Made by a program: the position numbers and the translations under genes
The notes under the pieces: model-generated
What the model was told of the DNA's origin: nothing
What the model saw: the letters and a program-made list of their open reading frames with translations, nothing else
The model's database searches: none
DNA from: Diplonema papillatum
Lineage: Eukaryota > Euglenozoa > Diplonemea > Diplonemida > Diplonemidae
DNA length: 64,000 nucleotides
Direction: 5' to 3'
Assembly (NCBI GenBank): GCA_030068145.1
Contig: JAPJBO010000011.1
Coordinates: 186,001 to 250,000, forward strand
In this document: piece after piece, positions 9,953-19,796 of the stretch
Position numbering within the stretch: the first letter of the stretch is position 1
How the letters are laid out: each line of letters opens with the position of its first letter

Positions 9953-10212
9953 GGCCGCTCCTGGTCCAGGAACGTGGCGGTCAACCACAGCTTGCAAAGC
10001 TTGAGTCGGAGGCAGCAGTGCCACAACCCCGTCCGCTCTGCCCTGCGGCTGACCGTCTCGAGCGAGCTTGTGTTCAGCGCGAGCGCCAAGCCCCAAGGTG
10101 CGCCACGCCTTGATGCTTTAGTTTGGGAAATCCAGCCAAGCTTCACGTGTTCGGCGGTACTGCAGAGCCACGGGTCAAGTGGCAACCGACTTCCCAAACT
10201 AAAGCACTTCTC
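9953..10212 (+). repeat. Dispersed repeat G copy 1, inner segment inverted
   Basis: Begins GCCGCTCCTGGTCCAGGAAC after an AAGAAG-rich tract; also contains TTGCAAAGCTTGAGTCGGAG and GCTTGTGTTCAGCGCGAGCG. Copies lie at 11.79 and 32.11 kb. Here, 10130-10190 sits between inverted repeats GCTTTAGTTTGGGAA (10115-10129) and TTCCCAAACTAAAGC (10191-10205), and runs in the opposite orientation to the other two copies. Confidence 0.75.
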
Positions 10213-11202
10213 CAAAAAGAAAAAAAAAAAAAAAACAAATTCTCCAATTCGGAGTCGTCCCTTCGGCAATCGGGTGCACCGGTACAGAGGCAGCAGGCTT
10301 ACCTGGTGGTGCCGGTATTGCACAAAGTAGCAGCACCTTCGTTAGTCGCGGCACAACATACAAAAGCATTCACAGGGCCACAATAGAACTCAACTCATCT
10401 CAAGAGCAAGCCCTCCGAAGACCCAACAAAGATGCCAAGTAACTACCTCCCCAAGAAGCAAGAGATCGGTCAGATGGCGATCAGCGCGTTCGGTGTCACG
10501 AATACGGAGAAAGTAAGAACTGGCGTGCGAGCCAAACCCTGGAACACTGCATTGTGCCTTGTGGTCTGGTAGTTCGCTTCGCGTTCAATGGGCTTCGAGA
10601 GTTTAACCAGCAACTTGTCGAGGGGTTCAGTTGTCATGCCATGGTGAACAGCACGAACTGCAGGTAAAAAAAGGTCGTTTACCGACACTGGGCCACTCAG
10701 AGCCCGAGTCAGGCTTCCTTCGGTTTGCGGAAGTTAGGGGGTGCACTGATTGATGGGGGGGGGGAAAAAGACAGGCGCTTCGTTTTGTTTGTGCGTGCCG
10801 GCCGCAGCCACGTTCTTCGGGAAGGCACTCAGCCTGATCCCAGTCAACGCCATCCGGGACGCAGTTGTCTTTCGACTTCAGCAGCTCAGCCGTTTTAAAG
10901 ATTCTTTTCTATACGCGTGCCGGTTGATCGTTTTCCCACTTGTATTTACCCTGTGTATATTCGGGTAAGGAATTCTGATCAACCAACCCAAACACGCCGC
11001 CTACGTCTTTGTAGCCTGCACAATACATTTAGGGGCAATCCGCAAGATTGTTAGTCCTGAAAAGAAAAAGTACAACCAACTGTCGTTTGGTGGGCTAGTG
11101 TCACTTGCTGTAGTTGCGAAGAAGAGCCTCCCGGGTTGGGGCTTGAACGGATGTGCCGGACGATCAGCATCAACTGATCAGTGGGAATGGAAATGATAAA
11201 AT
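10213..11202. other. Non-coding spacer, no gene supported
   Basis: Holds poly-A (10220-10234), short ORFs without homology, and near 11150-11180 a reverse-orientation fragment of module E (TGATCAGTTGATGCTGATCG-like). A 27-codon ATG frame at 10432 with a GTAAG after it cannot be joined in phase to the downstream open frame. Confidence 0.4.
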
Positions 11203-11751
11203 GGTACCCCCGAAAACTGAAGGAACGACGTACGCAAGAACTCCGCACAAAGTGTGATGGACCTTTCTTCGGAGGGGCTCACGCACTCAAAGATCGACTT
11301 ATACGCAAGAACTCCGCACAACCTACGCGTGTGATGGACCTTTCTTCGGAGGGGCTCACGCACTCAAAGATCGACTTATACGCACAACCTACGCGGGAAC
11401 TCCGCAATGCGGGGTGGGGCTACATTTTCATACTCCATGTGCAGCTGGTGGCTAACCTAGTGTCTAAACGGTCCTGACAAGGCTTATATAACTTGTCACT
11501 GCGGCGAAAAAGTGCCAGTACACTTATAACATGTAGCCCTCGCCGGTTCACAAACCCCACACGAATTACGCAAGTAGTGTGATGCCGGCACTGGTGTGAT
11601 CGACCTTTCTTCGGAGGGGCTCACGCACTCAAAGATCGACTCATACGCACGAATTACGCAACTTGTGTGATGCCTTTCTTCGGAGGGGGCTCACGCACTC
11701 AAAGTTCGACTTATACGCGCGAACTGCGCTATACGGATTATCGGGAGTACC
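11203..11751. mobile_element. ORF-less relative of the RT-bearing 68-bp-repeat element, copy A
   Basis: Starts GGTACCCCCGAAAACTG and ends with the diverged inverse CGGGAGTACC. Order inside: two 68-bp units, a roughly 180-bp middle containing CTTATATAAC and GCAGCCCTCGCCG-like sequence, then two more 68-bp units. The middle's end and the repeats reappear at both sides of the RT ORF at 14.2-18.9 kb. Copy A therefore looks like an internally deleted, non-autonomous derivative. No clear target duplication. Confidence 0.55.
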
Positions 11752-11785
11752 AATAAAGTAAAGAAAAGAAGAAGAAGAAGAAAAA

Positions 11786-12064
11786 CGCCGCTCCTGGTCC
11801 AGGAACGTGACGGTCAAGCACAGCTTGCAAAGCTTGAGTCGGAGGCAGCACAGTGTCACCACGCCCGTCCGCTCTGCCCTGCGGCTGACCGTCTCGACGA
11901 GCTTGTGTTCAGCGCGAGCGCCAAGCCCCAAGGTGCGCCAAGCCTTGATGCTTTAGTTTGGGAAATCGGTAGCCACTTGACCCGTAGGCCCGTGGCTCTG
12001 CAGTACCGCCGAACACGTGAAGCTTGGCTCCCGTGTAGCAGGCTTTCCCTGGTACCTATTTGGA
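11786..12064 (+). repeat. Dispersed repeat G copy 2
   Basis: Collinear with copy 1 up to GCTTTAGTTTGGGAA (11950-11964). Its inner segment (TCGGTAGCCACTTGACCC ... CACGTGAAGCTTGGCT) is the reverse complement of copy 1. It ends with GTAGCAGGCTTTCCCTGGTA, shared with copy 3. Confidence 0.75.
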
Positions 12065-12284
12065 TTGATTGAATAAAGTAAAAATAAGAGCTCGTCACTC
12101 GCACAACCGCGGCTGATACAAAACTAATGATGATGATGATGATGTGAAGAGAGAGTTGTTTTCGTTGAACGCAAAGAAACGGAAAGAATGCATGCTTGTA
12201 TTGACAGTGAAAAAGGCGACTAGCGGAAAGGAGAAGACAGTAAGGAGAGTGGGCATTGGGCGGCCGACAAAAAAAAAAAAAAAA

Positions 12285-12379
12285 CGCTAACCCAAACAAC
12301 TTCCGCCGGCAGAGAAACCTTGCCTAAAGAAACCAACTGCCTTCGGGTAGGCTAGTCTGACACAAGTTGTCGTCGGGGG
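12285..12379 (+). repeat. Dispersed 95-bp repeat R95, copy 1
   Basis: Begins after a poly-A run: CGCTAACCCAAACAACTTCC, GCCGG-AGAGAAACC, then CAACTGCCTTCGGGTAGGC and TAGTCTGACAC-AGTTGTCG. CAACT...AGTTG encloses GCCT...AGGC, a nested stem-loop. Other copies lie at 41.73, 53.49 and 62.71 kb, all on the plus strand. Confidence 0.7.
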
Positions 12380-12439
12380 AAGAAAAAAAAAAAAGCATCG
12401 CCGAAGAGAAACTTCGACCGCTTTGAAGGTCTCCGGATT

Positions 12440-12590
12440 CTCGCGAACTTTCTCTCTGAAGAGCGGGCGCTTACGCCCGCTTCGAGAGTGCATTTGCACG
12501 CATTTTGGGTGTGGCACACGCTTTGTGGGTGTGTCTCGGGCACACCCTGTACCTCCTGCTTCTGAGGCTGGCCGTCGTGCAGCTTTCGGA
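12440..12590. repeat. Foldback family FB-CCCG, degenerate copy
   Basis: Contains TTTGGGTGTGGCACACGCTT, TGTGGGTGTGTC, GGCACACCCTG and CTTCTGAGGCTGG, in the same order as the other family members. Confidence 0.4.
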
Positions 12591-12797
12591 GAAAAAAAGC
12601 TGGAGGCTGTCCGGGGCTCGATGAACGTCATTGGGCGCCTTGCAGCTTCCCGCTGGTCACTGCCTTGCGTTGCGGCTTGTCCGAACCAGTTGTGGGATTG
12701 AGCCGGTCCACCGCCTGCCCAAGGCACGGGCAAGCACCAGGCTCGCGATATTCTGCATCGTACGCAAGTCGCAAACCCCGAAAAAAAAAAAAATGCC

Positions 12798-13066
12798 GAA
12801 CCGGGTAAAACCTGGGACACCCAGCCCCATTTTTGGGGGGTCCCAGGTTCTACCCGGTTCAACATTAATCCAATTACGGTATTAGCAGTCTATCAGGCGC
12901 TCAATACTCAGCTCGACCCCTAGATGCAGGAGGCTGCACGACCACCACCGGTGCAGTCACGCAGGTGACTACCTGGGACACCCCCCCGGGTGTCCCAGGT
13001 TTTACTCGGTCTGGCATTTACCCGTTCCAGCTTTAGTCCAGTTCAACATTATTCCAATTACGGTAG
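12798..13066. repeat. Pair of ACCTGGGACACCC hairpins in tandem
   Basis: Unit 1 (12798-12880) and unit 2 (12968-13066) each hold an inverted repeat (ACCTGGGACACCC ... GGGTGTCCCAGGT in unit 2, near-perfect with a 3-base loop). Each is followed by CAACATTA-TCCAATTACGGTA. Tandemly duplicated foldback sequence, no coding capacity. Confidence 0.65.
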
Positions 13067-13747
13067 GCTGCGTTAGCCTGTGATAGTTAAGGGTAGTTGA
13101 GGTTAGTTTGGATTCGCATGCAAATAATCTGTGGGTGCGATATTATGCATCGATGTTATATGCATTGAGATTTAGAATGCAATGGCGATGGCCTGCACTA
13201 GTCACTAGGTGACTTATCTCTTCGATCGTACCGCGTCATGCTTCAGGGACATTTGAGTCATCGTGTTCGCGCGGTCTCCGCGCCTTGTGATAGCCATGGC
13301 TAGCATGTGATAGACTCAGCTGATAGACTGTGACACACTGCAGCAGGCAATTCAATGCAGTTTCAGGGGACAGGGATGGATGGGGACCGGCTCAGAGTCA
13401 TTCAACTTGGAACGAAGAAAAAAGCGGAGAGGGGGGGGAAAGGGTGGGGGGGTGGATGGGGAGGTGGGGTGCATCTGAGCTGAACCACCACAACCAAAGC
13501 AAAAAAAAAAACGTCGAACCCCCTTTTCTGTGCACACCCACGCCACGATTCGTCGCAAAGCAGCACCACGTACTCGTCGCACGGAAATACACAACTACGC
13601 ACGTCAAGTACAAAATACTGGTCACATGTGGTAAGTATTGTTCTTTCGACTCTCAAAAGGCAGCTTCGTGGTGGGTGTTACTTTTTAGGGGGTGCGGGAG
13701 GGGGTGGGGGGGGAGGTTTTCGCAACAAAATCAATTCTGCACGGCGA
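13067..13747. other. Non-coding spacer with G-rich runs
   Basis: No supported gene. At 13428-13470 and 13686-13716 there are four or more G-runs of three or more, which could form G-quadruplexes. The ORF across 13330-13773 is low complexity. Confidence 0.4.
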
Positions 13748-13892
13748 GGTCCAGCCTCAAAAGCTGGAGTTGAAGAGGGTGTGCCCGAGTCACACCCGAA
13801 AAGTCCACACCCAAAAGCGGGTGTGACACCCGCTTTTTAACTCCAGCTTTAACTCCAGCTTCAGAGGCTCGACTTCACCGTGTGAAGCCGCT
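13748..13892. repeat. Foldback family FB-CCCG, well-preserved copy
   Basis: Left arm GCGAGGTCCAGCCTCAAAAG then CTGGAGTTGAAGAGGGTGTG. Centre CACACCCGAAAA and AAGCGGGTGTGACACCCGCT. Right arm AACTCCAGCTTCAGAGGCTC then GACTTCACCGTG. The arms are inverted repeats of about 30 bp. MITE-like. Confidence 0.65.
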
Positions 13893-14391
13893 GCCGACAG
13901 CACTGAATGATTCTCTCCCACGACCTTTGCCCGTGGCTCTTTCCATTCCGAGCTTTCGTAGCGCTTTGGATCGATGCCCCGGGGTGATTCGTCGGTGGTC
14001 ACGATGTGCGGTTCGCATTTGACGGCATGGTAAAAGTGGACCGCAAATCCAGTGTGCCACCCCGACCGGCTGACGTCGATACCGACATTAGCCCCCTTAA
14101 CATCACCACTGGGAGAGGGTGGGGGGGGAGGCACAAACGGCGCTGGAGCAGGTTCGTTTGCCGGAGGATAGTGTGGGTTCCCTACCCCCGTTTTGGGGGC
14201 GGGAGTCCTGCCAAAGAAAATTGTGCAGCCCTCGCCGTTTCACAAACCCTGCGCGAACTACGCAGGAACTTCGCAGGAACTACGCAACTCAAAGATCGAC
14301 TTATACGCAGGAACTACGCATCGAGCGGTTGGAGCAGCGCTACCCGCAACTGAAGCTACCGAGGGCCTTCCCTGTCGCAGATTGGAGCGCG

Positions 14392-17300
14392 ATGGACCCC
14401 GAGGAGGAATTCGGCATGGCGGAGAAATGGGCCAAGGAAGCTGCACACCGGTATCGAGCCGCGCAGGGGGTCGACGCGAAATGGAAGACGGTGTGCGATG
14501 CTGCAGAACAGTACCTGCTGGAGAGGAGTGGAGGGCTACTGGAGAAGCCGCGCCAATACGTCGGGAGAGGGCAGCAGGCGGGAGAGTGCGTGCGCAGCCC
14601 TGCGGCGAGGCAAGTTGACGGAGAGGCGGATGCGGATGACCGGGACACGAGGGCGAGACTCGGCTCCTGCAGAAGACTCGAGGAGCTGGTGCGGCTGGGA
14701 GAGAAGCGGGACACCTGCGGCCAGCCGAGCACGGAGGAGATGAGAGTGTGGAGAAAAGCCCGCAGGGCGGGCGTCAAGCACGTTGATTCGCGCCTGTGGG
14801 AGGAGGCGAACCCGCCTGCACTGCCTGAGCTGCAGGCGCTCTGCGGCATGTTGAAGAAGGAGCACGAAAGGACGCGGGCGGCGAGGAGAACAAAAAGGCT
14901 GGAAACGTGGAGGGGGGAGATGCGTCGGGCGATCGACGACAACCCCAAGCGTGTCTACGACTGGTGCAAGCAGCCGGAGAGGCACAGCACCCTGTTCGTC
15001 GAGAGGGGAGATGGGTCGGTGACCGCCGATCTCCATGAGATGGATGAGATCCTGCGAGGCGAGAAGGCGTGGGGAGGCGTGTTCCAGATGTACAAGGAGG
15101 TACGGGAGCCGAAGTGGGAGGACTTCGTGCGAAGGTATGGCAAGTACGTGAAGAGGGGAGCTTGCGAGGACCGCCCGTTGACCGGAGAAGACCTGAGCGC
15201 GACGCTGAAGAAGATGAAGGCGCGGAAAGCCGGGGGGATGGACGGCTGGCGAGTGTGCGAGTTGAAGACGCTGCCGGTGCCTCTCCTCGACGTGATTGCG
15301 CTGGCGCTGAACGACGTGGAGGGGGCCGGCAGCTGGCCCGAGGTGGTGGCGCAGGCGCTGGTGGTGTTGATCCCGAAGGGGGAGGGTCCGCAGCCTCTCG
15401 AGCAACGCCCGATCACGATAACGAGCGTTATGTACCGCCTCTGGGCGGCGACGCGCCTCCGTTTCGTGAGGGAATGGCAAGAATCGTGGGCGCACCCCGA
15501 TCAACGCGGTTTCAGGAAGAAGGGAAGGACGCAGGAGGTGTACTGGCTCTTGGCGGCGAAGATGGAAGCGGCTCTGCTGAACGACGAGGATCTTTTCGCC
15601 GTGGCGTTCGACTACAGCAAATGTTTTGACCGCATACCGCAGGAGATCATGTTGAAGCTTGTGGAAGACATGGGACTGCCGCCATCAGTGTTGAATGCAG
15701 TGCGGGGCATGTACCGCCAGCTGAGGCGACGGTTCAAGCTTCCGGCGGGGCTGGGGAAGGAGTTCAAGGCGACGAACGGGATTCTGCAGGGCTGTCCGCT
15801 GAGCGTAATCTTCCTGAACGCGCTCGTGTCGGTCTGGATGTATCTCGTTGAAGAGGAGGTCCCGGGGGCCGAACCGCAAGCATTTGCGGATGACACCGAG
15901 GTCGTGACGAGGACGAAGCCGGATTTGACGCGGGCAGTGGCTCTGACGGAGGAGTTTTGCGGCGACACGGGTCAGCGACCCAACGCCCGCAAGAGCAAAT
16001 GGACGGTAGTGAGGGCTAAGCGTCCGCCGGACGAGGAGGAGGGCGGTAGGAAGAGAAAGCGGGAGAGCGAAGCCGAGGCCAACCCTCGGATAGCCGGCCA
16101 GGAGGTCGAGAAGGTGGCGTGGTTGAAGTGCTTGGGGGCAGGTTTGGGTACCGACGGAGGCGCCCAGAAGGTCTTGTCGAGCAGGTTGGACGAGGCGTCC
16201 AAAATCGCGAAGAGGGCGGGCAAGTTACCCCTGCCGCAGGAGAAGAAGGAGAGGATCTACGCTTCGGTCGTGATCCCGAAGGCAATTTACGGGGTAGAGG
16301 TACAGGAGCCGGAGAAGAAGTGGCTCGCACAGTTGACAGCTGCAATTGAAAGGGGACTTGCAGGTAGGGATAGGCGGGGACGTTGCGCCGCGATTAGCCT
16401 CTCGCTCGTGAGGAAGGGTCACTTGGTGGATCCACCGGTGGCCGTGCACTACCGACGAGTCATGACGTGGATGGCGCTGATGAAGGACTCGGAGAGGTGT
16501 AGGGCGCACATGCAAGCGGCGGCCCGCGTCTTTCCCTGCCCGAGCACCTCGGGGCCGGTACACTTGCTTGACGGGACGTTAGAGGCCATGAAGTGGCAAA
16601 GGACGGGACCGTGGTCGATCCGAATTCCCGACGACCATACAGACGAGACGGAGACGGGCGACGGGCGAGGGAAGGAAGTCGATCTGAGGACACTGGACGA
16701 CCTCAAGGAGCTGGGGCACCTGGCGCGCGAAGCCCTGAGGCTCTGGCGGTGGCGGAACATCGACAGGAAGAACCTGGAAGGGATTGGTGAGGGCGTGGAC
16801 CGCAACGCAACGCTGCGACTGCTGGAAGTAGGGCGCGGGAAAGGGGAGGCTAGGGAAGAGCGCGGAGCGACTGCCGTCAACCTTAGCGCGTATGAACGAG
16901 GTGTGCTCAGGCACATCATGGCGGATGCAGTGCTGCCGCAGACGCGGTTGCACCAACGGAAGATGCAACCGAGCGCAACGTGCAAGTACTGCGGAAAGGA
17001 AGACGAGGACCACCTACACATGTGGTGGCGATGTGGAGAGTGGGACGCCATACGAACGACGTATGCGGTAACCGCGCTAGAATGGCAGAAATGGCCGAAG
17101 TGTATGTCCGTTTGCGGGATCAAACCGAAGAAAGAGAGAGGAGGTGAAGGAGCAGGGGCATGGGTCTGCAGGGGCTTGACGCGCCAACTTGTCAACAGTG
17201 TGCAGGGCATGATGGTCCAGATCACCCTGGAGAGGCAGAGGAGGGACAAGAAGCCGGTGCAGCGGGAAAGCGACGGACGTGGGCTTGCATATCCTTGGGA

Positions 17301-18483
17301 GTGGGCGCCGCAGGAGACGGAAGTGATCCAGAATTCACTGGCGGACTACATGCCCAGAAACTGGAAGCATGGAAGGGCGCTATACTTAGCGCTGGCGCAA
17401 TGGCTGGCGACACTGCGTTGGGCCAAGAGCGAGGAAGAGATGGCGGTGACGTTCATAGAACTCGCCGTGGACTTTGAAGTCGAATCCGGAATGGACCTGC
17501 CGCGACGCGGACAGAAGGCGGTTGGGCCGGAAGACGCAGAGGACGGAGAGGAGGACGCAGGCCAGAAAGGGGAAGCGCATGGAGGAGCTGCGCTCGCGGG
17601 AAAAATGAGGACGCTGTTGGGGATGCTCAAGACGCTCCAAGGAACCCACGATGGGGAGCTTTTGCCGGCAAGAAAGAAATCAATAGGTTGGCTGCGGCGG
17701 CTCGGCGCGTCAGGACGGTGGACGGAGGGTCTGGAGAGGCGCTGTATCCTGGGCAGAGATACCCTGCAAGCGCTACGAGGGCTCGAGGTGTCGGCAGGAG
17801 AGTACACGAAGGCAGAACACGGAAAGGTACAAACAGAGCGCAGGGAAGACGGGGAGAGACTAGGAAAATTCGATTTCAAAAAGTGGTACCCATCGGACGA
17901 GGAAAGGGGGCGACGGGCCCAGAAGTGGTTCACCTTAGCGGAACAGGAGAATCAGGCGGGACGAGGAGGGAGGAGCTCGAAGAGGAACACCGCCCAGGGC
18001 AAGGAAGTGTCAAGAGGTGCGCCGGAGGCAGAGGGCGCGAACCAGGATACGAAGGCGGAACAGCGCGCACGAGGACGACCGGCTCTGAAGAGGCCCGCGC
18101 CGCAAGCGACGCGGGCGGCACGGAGTGCCAAGCAACGTAAGAAGGAAGACGAGGAGATCCAGACAGCACAGCAGGACGCCCGAGCTGAGGCGGCCGACGG
18201 ACCACAGAGGCGAAAGGCAGAACAGGAAAGGCAGGCGCGGTCGGTACGAGAAGCGGCAATCGCGGATAAGGCAACGAGTACAGAGCAGCCGTCGCGCAGA
18301 AGAGCAGTAAAGCGACCCGCGTCGCAGGTGGCACAAAACGTAGGAGCCCGTGCGGCAGGGAGTGGAGACGAGGTGATGCAAGACGAAGGGGAAGCGCGAA
18401 GCCCCCAGCCCGGACGGACCAACAAGACGCAGGACCAGGCGACCAAAAGAAGGAGGGGGACGCGACCCAGAGACCCGGGCTAA
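14392..18483 (+). CDS. Retrotransposon reverse transcriptase polyprotein, intact ORF
   Basis: The reading frame opens by 14119, but the first 91 codons only translate the 68-bp repeat, so I place the start at the ATG of MDPEEEF (14392). Numbering from 14119, RT motifs are: motif A AFDYSKCFDRI (catalytic D498); motif B NGILQGCPLS (553-562); motif C AFADDTEV (D591, D592); then NARKSKW. A CCHC-type finger CKYCGKEDEDHLHMWWRC follows (C955, C958, H967, C972), as in R2/CRE-like and related LINE C-termini. No apurinic-type endonuclease precedes RT and no obvious PD-D restriction-like endonuclease follows. Residues about 1000-1250 form an unrecognised region including AVTFIELAVDFEVESG. The last 200 are Lys/Arg/Ala/Gln-rich with KRPA repeats, likely nuclear and nucleic-acid binding. 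No internal stop, so possibly recently active. Confidence 0.85.
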   Translation: MDPEEEFGMAEKWAKEAAHRYRAAQGVDAKWKTVCDAAEQYLLERSGGLLEKPRQYVGRGQQAGECVRSPAARQVDGEADADDRDTRARLGSCRRLEELVRLGEKRDTCGQPSTEEMRVWRKARRAGVKHVDSRLWEEANPPALPELQALCGMLKKEHERTRAARRTKRLETWRGEMRRAIDDNPKRVYDWCKQPERHSTLFVERGDGSVTADLHEMDEILRGEKAWGGVFQMYKEVREPKWEDFVRRYGKYVKRGACEDRPLTGEDLSATLKKMKARKAGGMDGWRVCELKTLPVPLLDVIALALNDVEGAGSWPEVVAQALVVLIPKGEGPQPLEQRPITITSVMYRLWAATRLRFVREWQESWAHPDQRGFRKKGRTQEVYWLLAAKMEAALLNDEDLFAVAFDYSKCFDRIPQEIMLKLVEDMGLPPSVLNAVRGMYRQLRRRFKLPAGLGKEFKATNGILQGCPLSVIFLNALVSVWMYLVEEEVPGAEPQAFADDTEVVTRTKPDLTRAVALTEEFCGDTGQRPNARKSKWTVVRAKRPPDEEEGGRKRKRESEAEANPRIAGQEVEKVAWLKCLGAGLGTDGGAQKVLSSRLDEASKIAKRAGKLPLPQEKKERIYASVVIPKAIYGVEVQEPEKKWLAQLTAAIERGLAGRDRRGRCAAISLSLVRKGHLVDPPVAVHYRRVMTWMALMKDSERCRAHMQAAARVFPCPSTSGPVHLLDGTLEAMKWQRTGPWSIRIPDDHTDETETGDGRGKEVDLRTLDDLKELGHLAREALRLWRWRNIDRKNLEGIGEGVDRNATLRLLEVGRGKGEAREERGATAVNLSAYERGVLRHIMADAVLPQTRLHQRKMQPSATCKYCGKEDEDHLHMWWRCGEWDAIRTTYAVTALEWQKWPKCMSVCGIKPKKERGGEGAGAWVCRGLTRQLVNSVQGMMVQITLERQRRDKKPVQRESDGRGLAYPWEWAPQETEVIQNSLADYMPRNWKHGRALYLALAQWLATLRWAKSEEEMAVTFIELAVDFEVESGMDLPRRGQKAVGPEDAEDGEEDAGQKGEAHGGAALAGKMRTLLGMLKTLQGTHDGELLPARKKSIGWLRRLGASGRWTEGLERRCILGRDTLQALRGLEVSAGEYTKAEHGKVQTERREDGERLGKFDFKKWYPSDEERGRRAQKWFTLAEQENQAGRGGRSSKRNTAQGKEVSRGAPEAEGANQDTKAEQRARGRPALKRPAPQATRAARSAKQRKKEDEEIQTAQQDARAEAADGPQRRKAEQERQARSVREAAIADKATSTEQPSRRRAVKRPASQVAQNVGARAAGSGDEVMQDEGEARSPQPGRTNKTQDQATKRRRGTRPRDPG

Positions 18484-18916
18484 GTAGCTTGGAACTAGTG
18501 CGATGGACCTTTCTTCGGAGGGGCTCACGCACTCAAAGATCGACTTATACGCAGGAACTACGCAAAGTGTGATGGACCTTTCTTCGGAGGGGCTCACGCA
18601 CTCAAAGATCGACTTATACGCAGGAACTACGCAAGTGGAGACGAGGTGATGCAAGACGAAGGGGAAGCGCGAAGCCCCCAGCCCGGACGGATCAACAAGG
18701 CGCAAGACCAGGCGGAGGGGGACGCGACCCAGAGACCCGGGCTAAGTAGCTTGGAACTAGTGTGATGGACCTTTCTTCGGAGGGGCTCACGCACTCAAAG
18801 ATCGACTTATACGCAGGAACTGCGCAAGTGTGATGGACCTTTCTTCGGAGGGGCTCACGCACTCAAAGATCGACTTATACGCAGGAACTGCGCAATACGG
18901 GGGTTTCGGGGGTACC
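18484..18916 (+). repeat. 3' tail of the RT element: 68-bp units plus duplicated ORF end
   Basis: 68-bp units start at about 18498, 18566, 18760 and 18828. Between units 2 and 3, 18633-18757 repeats 18362-18495 (end of the ORF to the stop and AGCTTGGAACTAGTG) with a small internal deletion. The whole block therefore arose by tandem duplication. Unit consensus begins GTGTGATGGACCTTTCTTCG and ends CTTATACGCAGGAACTACGC. Confidence 0.85.
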
Positions 18917-19266
18917 AACATGGTCACCAGTGGTGCCCGTAGCCACTTGTTCAAAAAGAGCAACTTCTCCGAGTCGTCCCGTCGTCGGCACCCGACAAGA
19001 GATAGATACGACGTTTAAATCCCTGCATCCGGCAATACTAAAAAAACAAAACAAAAAAAAAAAGAGAAGAAGAAACAAAGAACGTGCGTTGGATGGCTTT
19101 TTGGAGCATTCTTTCCTCCTTTTTTTTTTCTGGTCTCCCGAATCGGAGTCCCGATGCGTGCTGTTTATTCTGAGGGCCACCTGGGGAGTTGTTTTGGAGC
19201 ATTGGGGGGCGGGGTAAGGGCGGGGTACATGTTTTAGGGGCTGCTGCGTGACGGGCCTATGAGTGA

Positions 19267-19405
19267 AGACGGTGGAGTCCAGAGCCCCAGAAACTGGAGT
19301 TAAAGCTGGAGTTGAAAAAGCGGGTGTCACACGCTTTTAGGTGTGACTCGCGCTCTCTTTGACTGCAGTTTCTGAGACTGGACCTCACCGTGTAACAATG
19401 CAATG
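19267..19405. repeat. Foldback family FB-CCCG copy
   Basis: GGTGGAGTCCAGAGCCCCAG, AAACTGGAGTTAAAG, AAGCGGGTGTCACACGCTTT, GTGTGACTCGCG, then GCAGTTTCTGAGACTGGACC and TCACCGTG. The arms are inverted repeats. Confidence 0.6.
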
Positions 19406-19535
19406 TACTGGTAAGTAGAAAGCAGGTCGATGAGGATGCGTGCCACGGTCAATGTCTGCCTCGCTTTTTCCCCGACGACGTCGAACGCCAGCTCAAAGCA
19501 CTGAACGAGCATGCTTCATGACGCACGACAGCCTA

Positions 19536-19593
19536 CAACGGGCTGGCGGAAAAGGCCCGCACCACGTGGGCGGGCCTTTCCGCCAGCCCGTTG
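19536..19593. repeat. Very strong hairpin, stem about 24 bp
   Basis: CAACGGGCTGGCGGAAAAGG plus CCCGC pairs with GCGGG plus CCTTTCCGCCAGCCCGTTG across a short loop, with one bulged A. GC-rich and near perfect. No gene adjoins it. Confidence 0.85.
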
Positions 19594-19796
19594 CTCAGCA
19601 GATCCTGAGACAACCAGCTTCGGTTGCCTCATCGGAGCGCGGCTCGTCGGCTTACGGGAGTGAACACACTGCCCGTGTACCCCGGGTTGCGGCGGACATA
19701 GGTTCCGTCGACTCTCACGAAACTTTGCTTTTAAGTATCCTTTTCGACTCCCCCTTCGTCCTGGACGAAGGAGGTGCATTGCCAGAGAAGTCACAG

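Larger units (their letters stand above)
14169..18916 (+). mobile_element. Non-LTR-type retroelement with 68-bp repeats at both sides
   Basis: Contains one long RT ORF (14392-18483). Left of it are the 3' end of the middle module (GCAGCCCTCGCCGTTTCACA, 14227-14246) and a partial 68-bp unit (to about 14320). Right of it are two 68-bp units, a 125-bp duplicate of the ORF's 3' end (18633-18757), two more 68-bp units, then CGGGGGTTTCGGGGGTACC. That terminal string is the inverse of GGTACCCC at the left end of the ORF-less copies. No LTRs, no poly-A tail, no clear target duplication. The left boundary is uncertain. Confidence 0.6.

Noticed and set aside
10432-10965. Two-exon gene joining the ATG at 10432 (27 codons, GTAAG donor) to the open frame after CCGCAG at 10807
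   Set aside because: The phases do not match: the downstream frame stops when read in phase.
14340-18705. Numerous minus-strand ORFs of 100-320 codons
   Set aside because: Shadows of the GC-rich RT ORF; none shows a domain.
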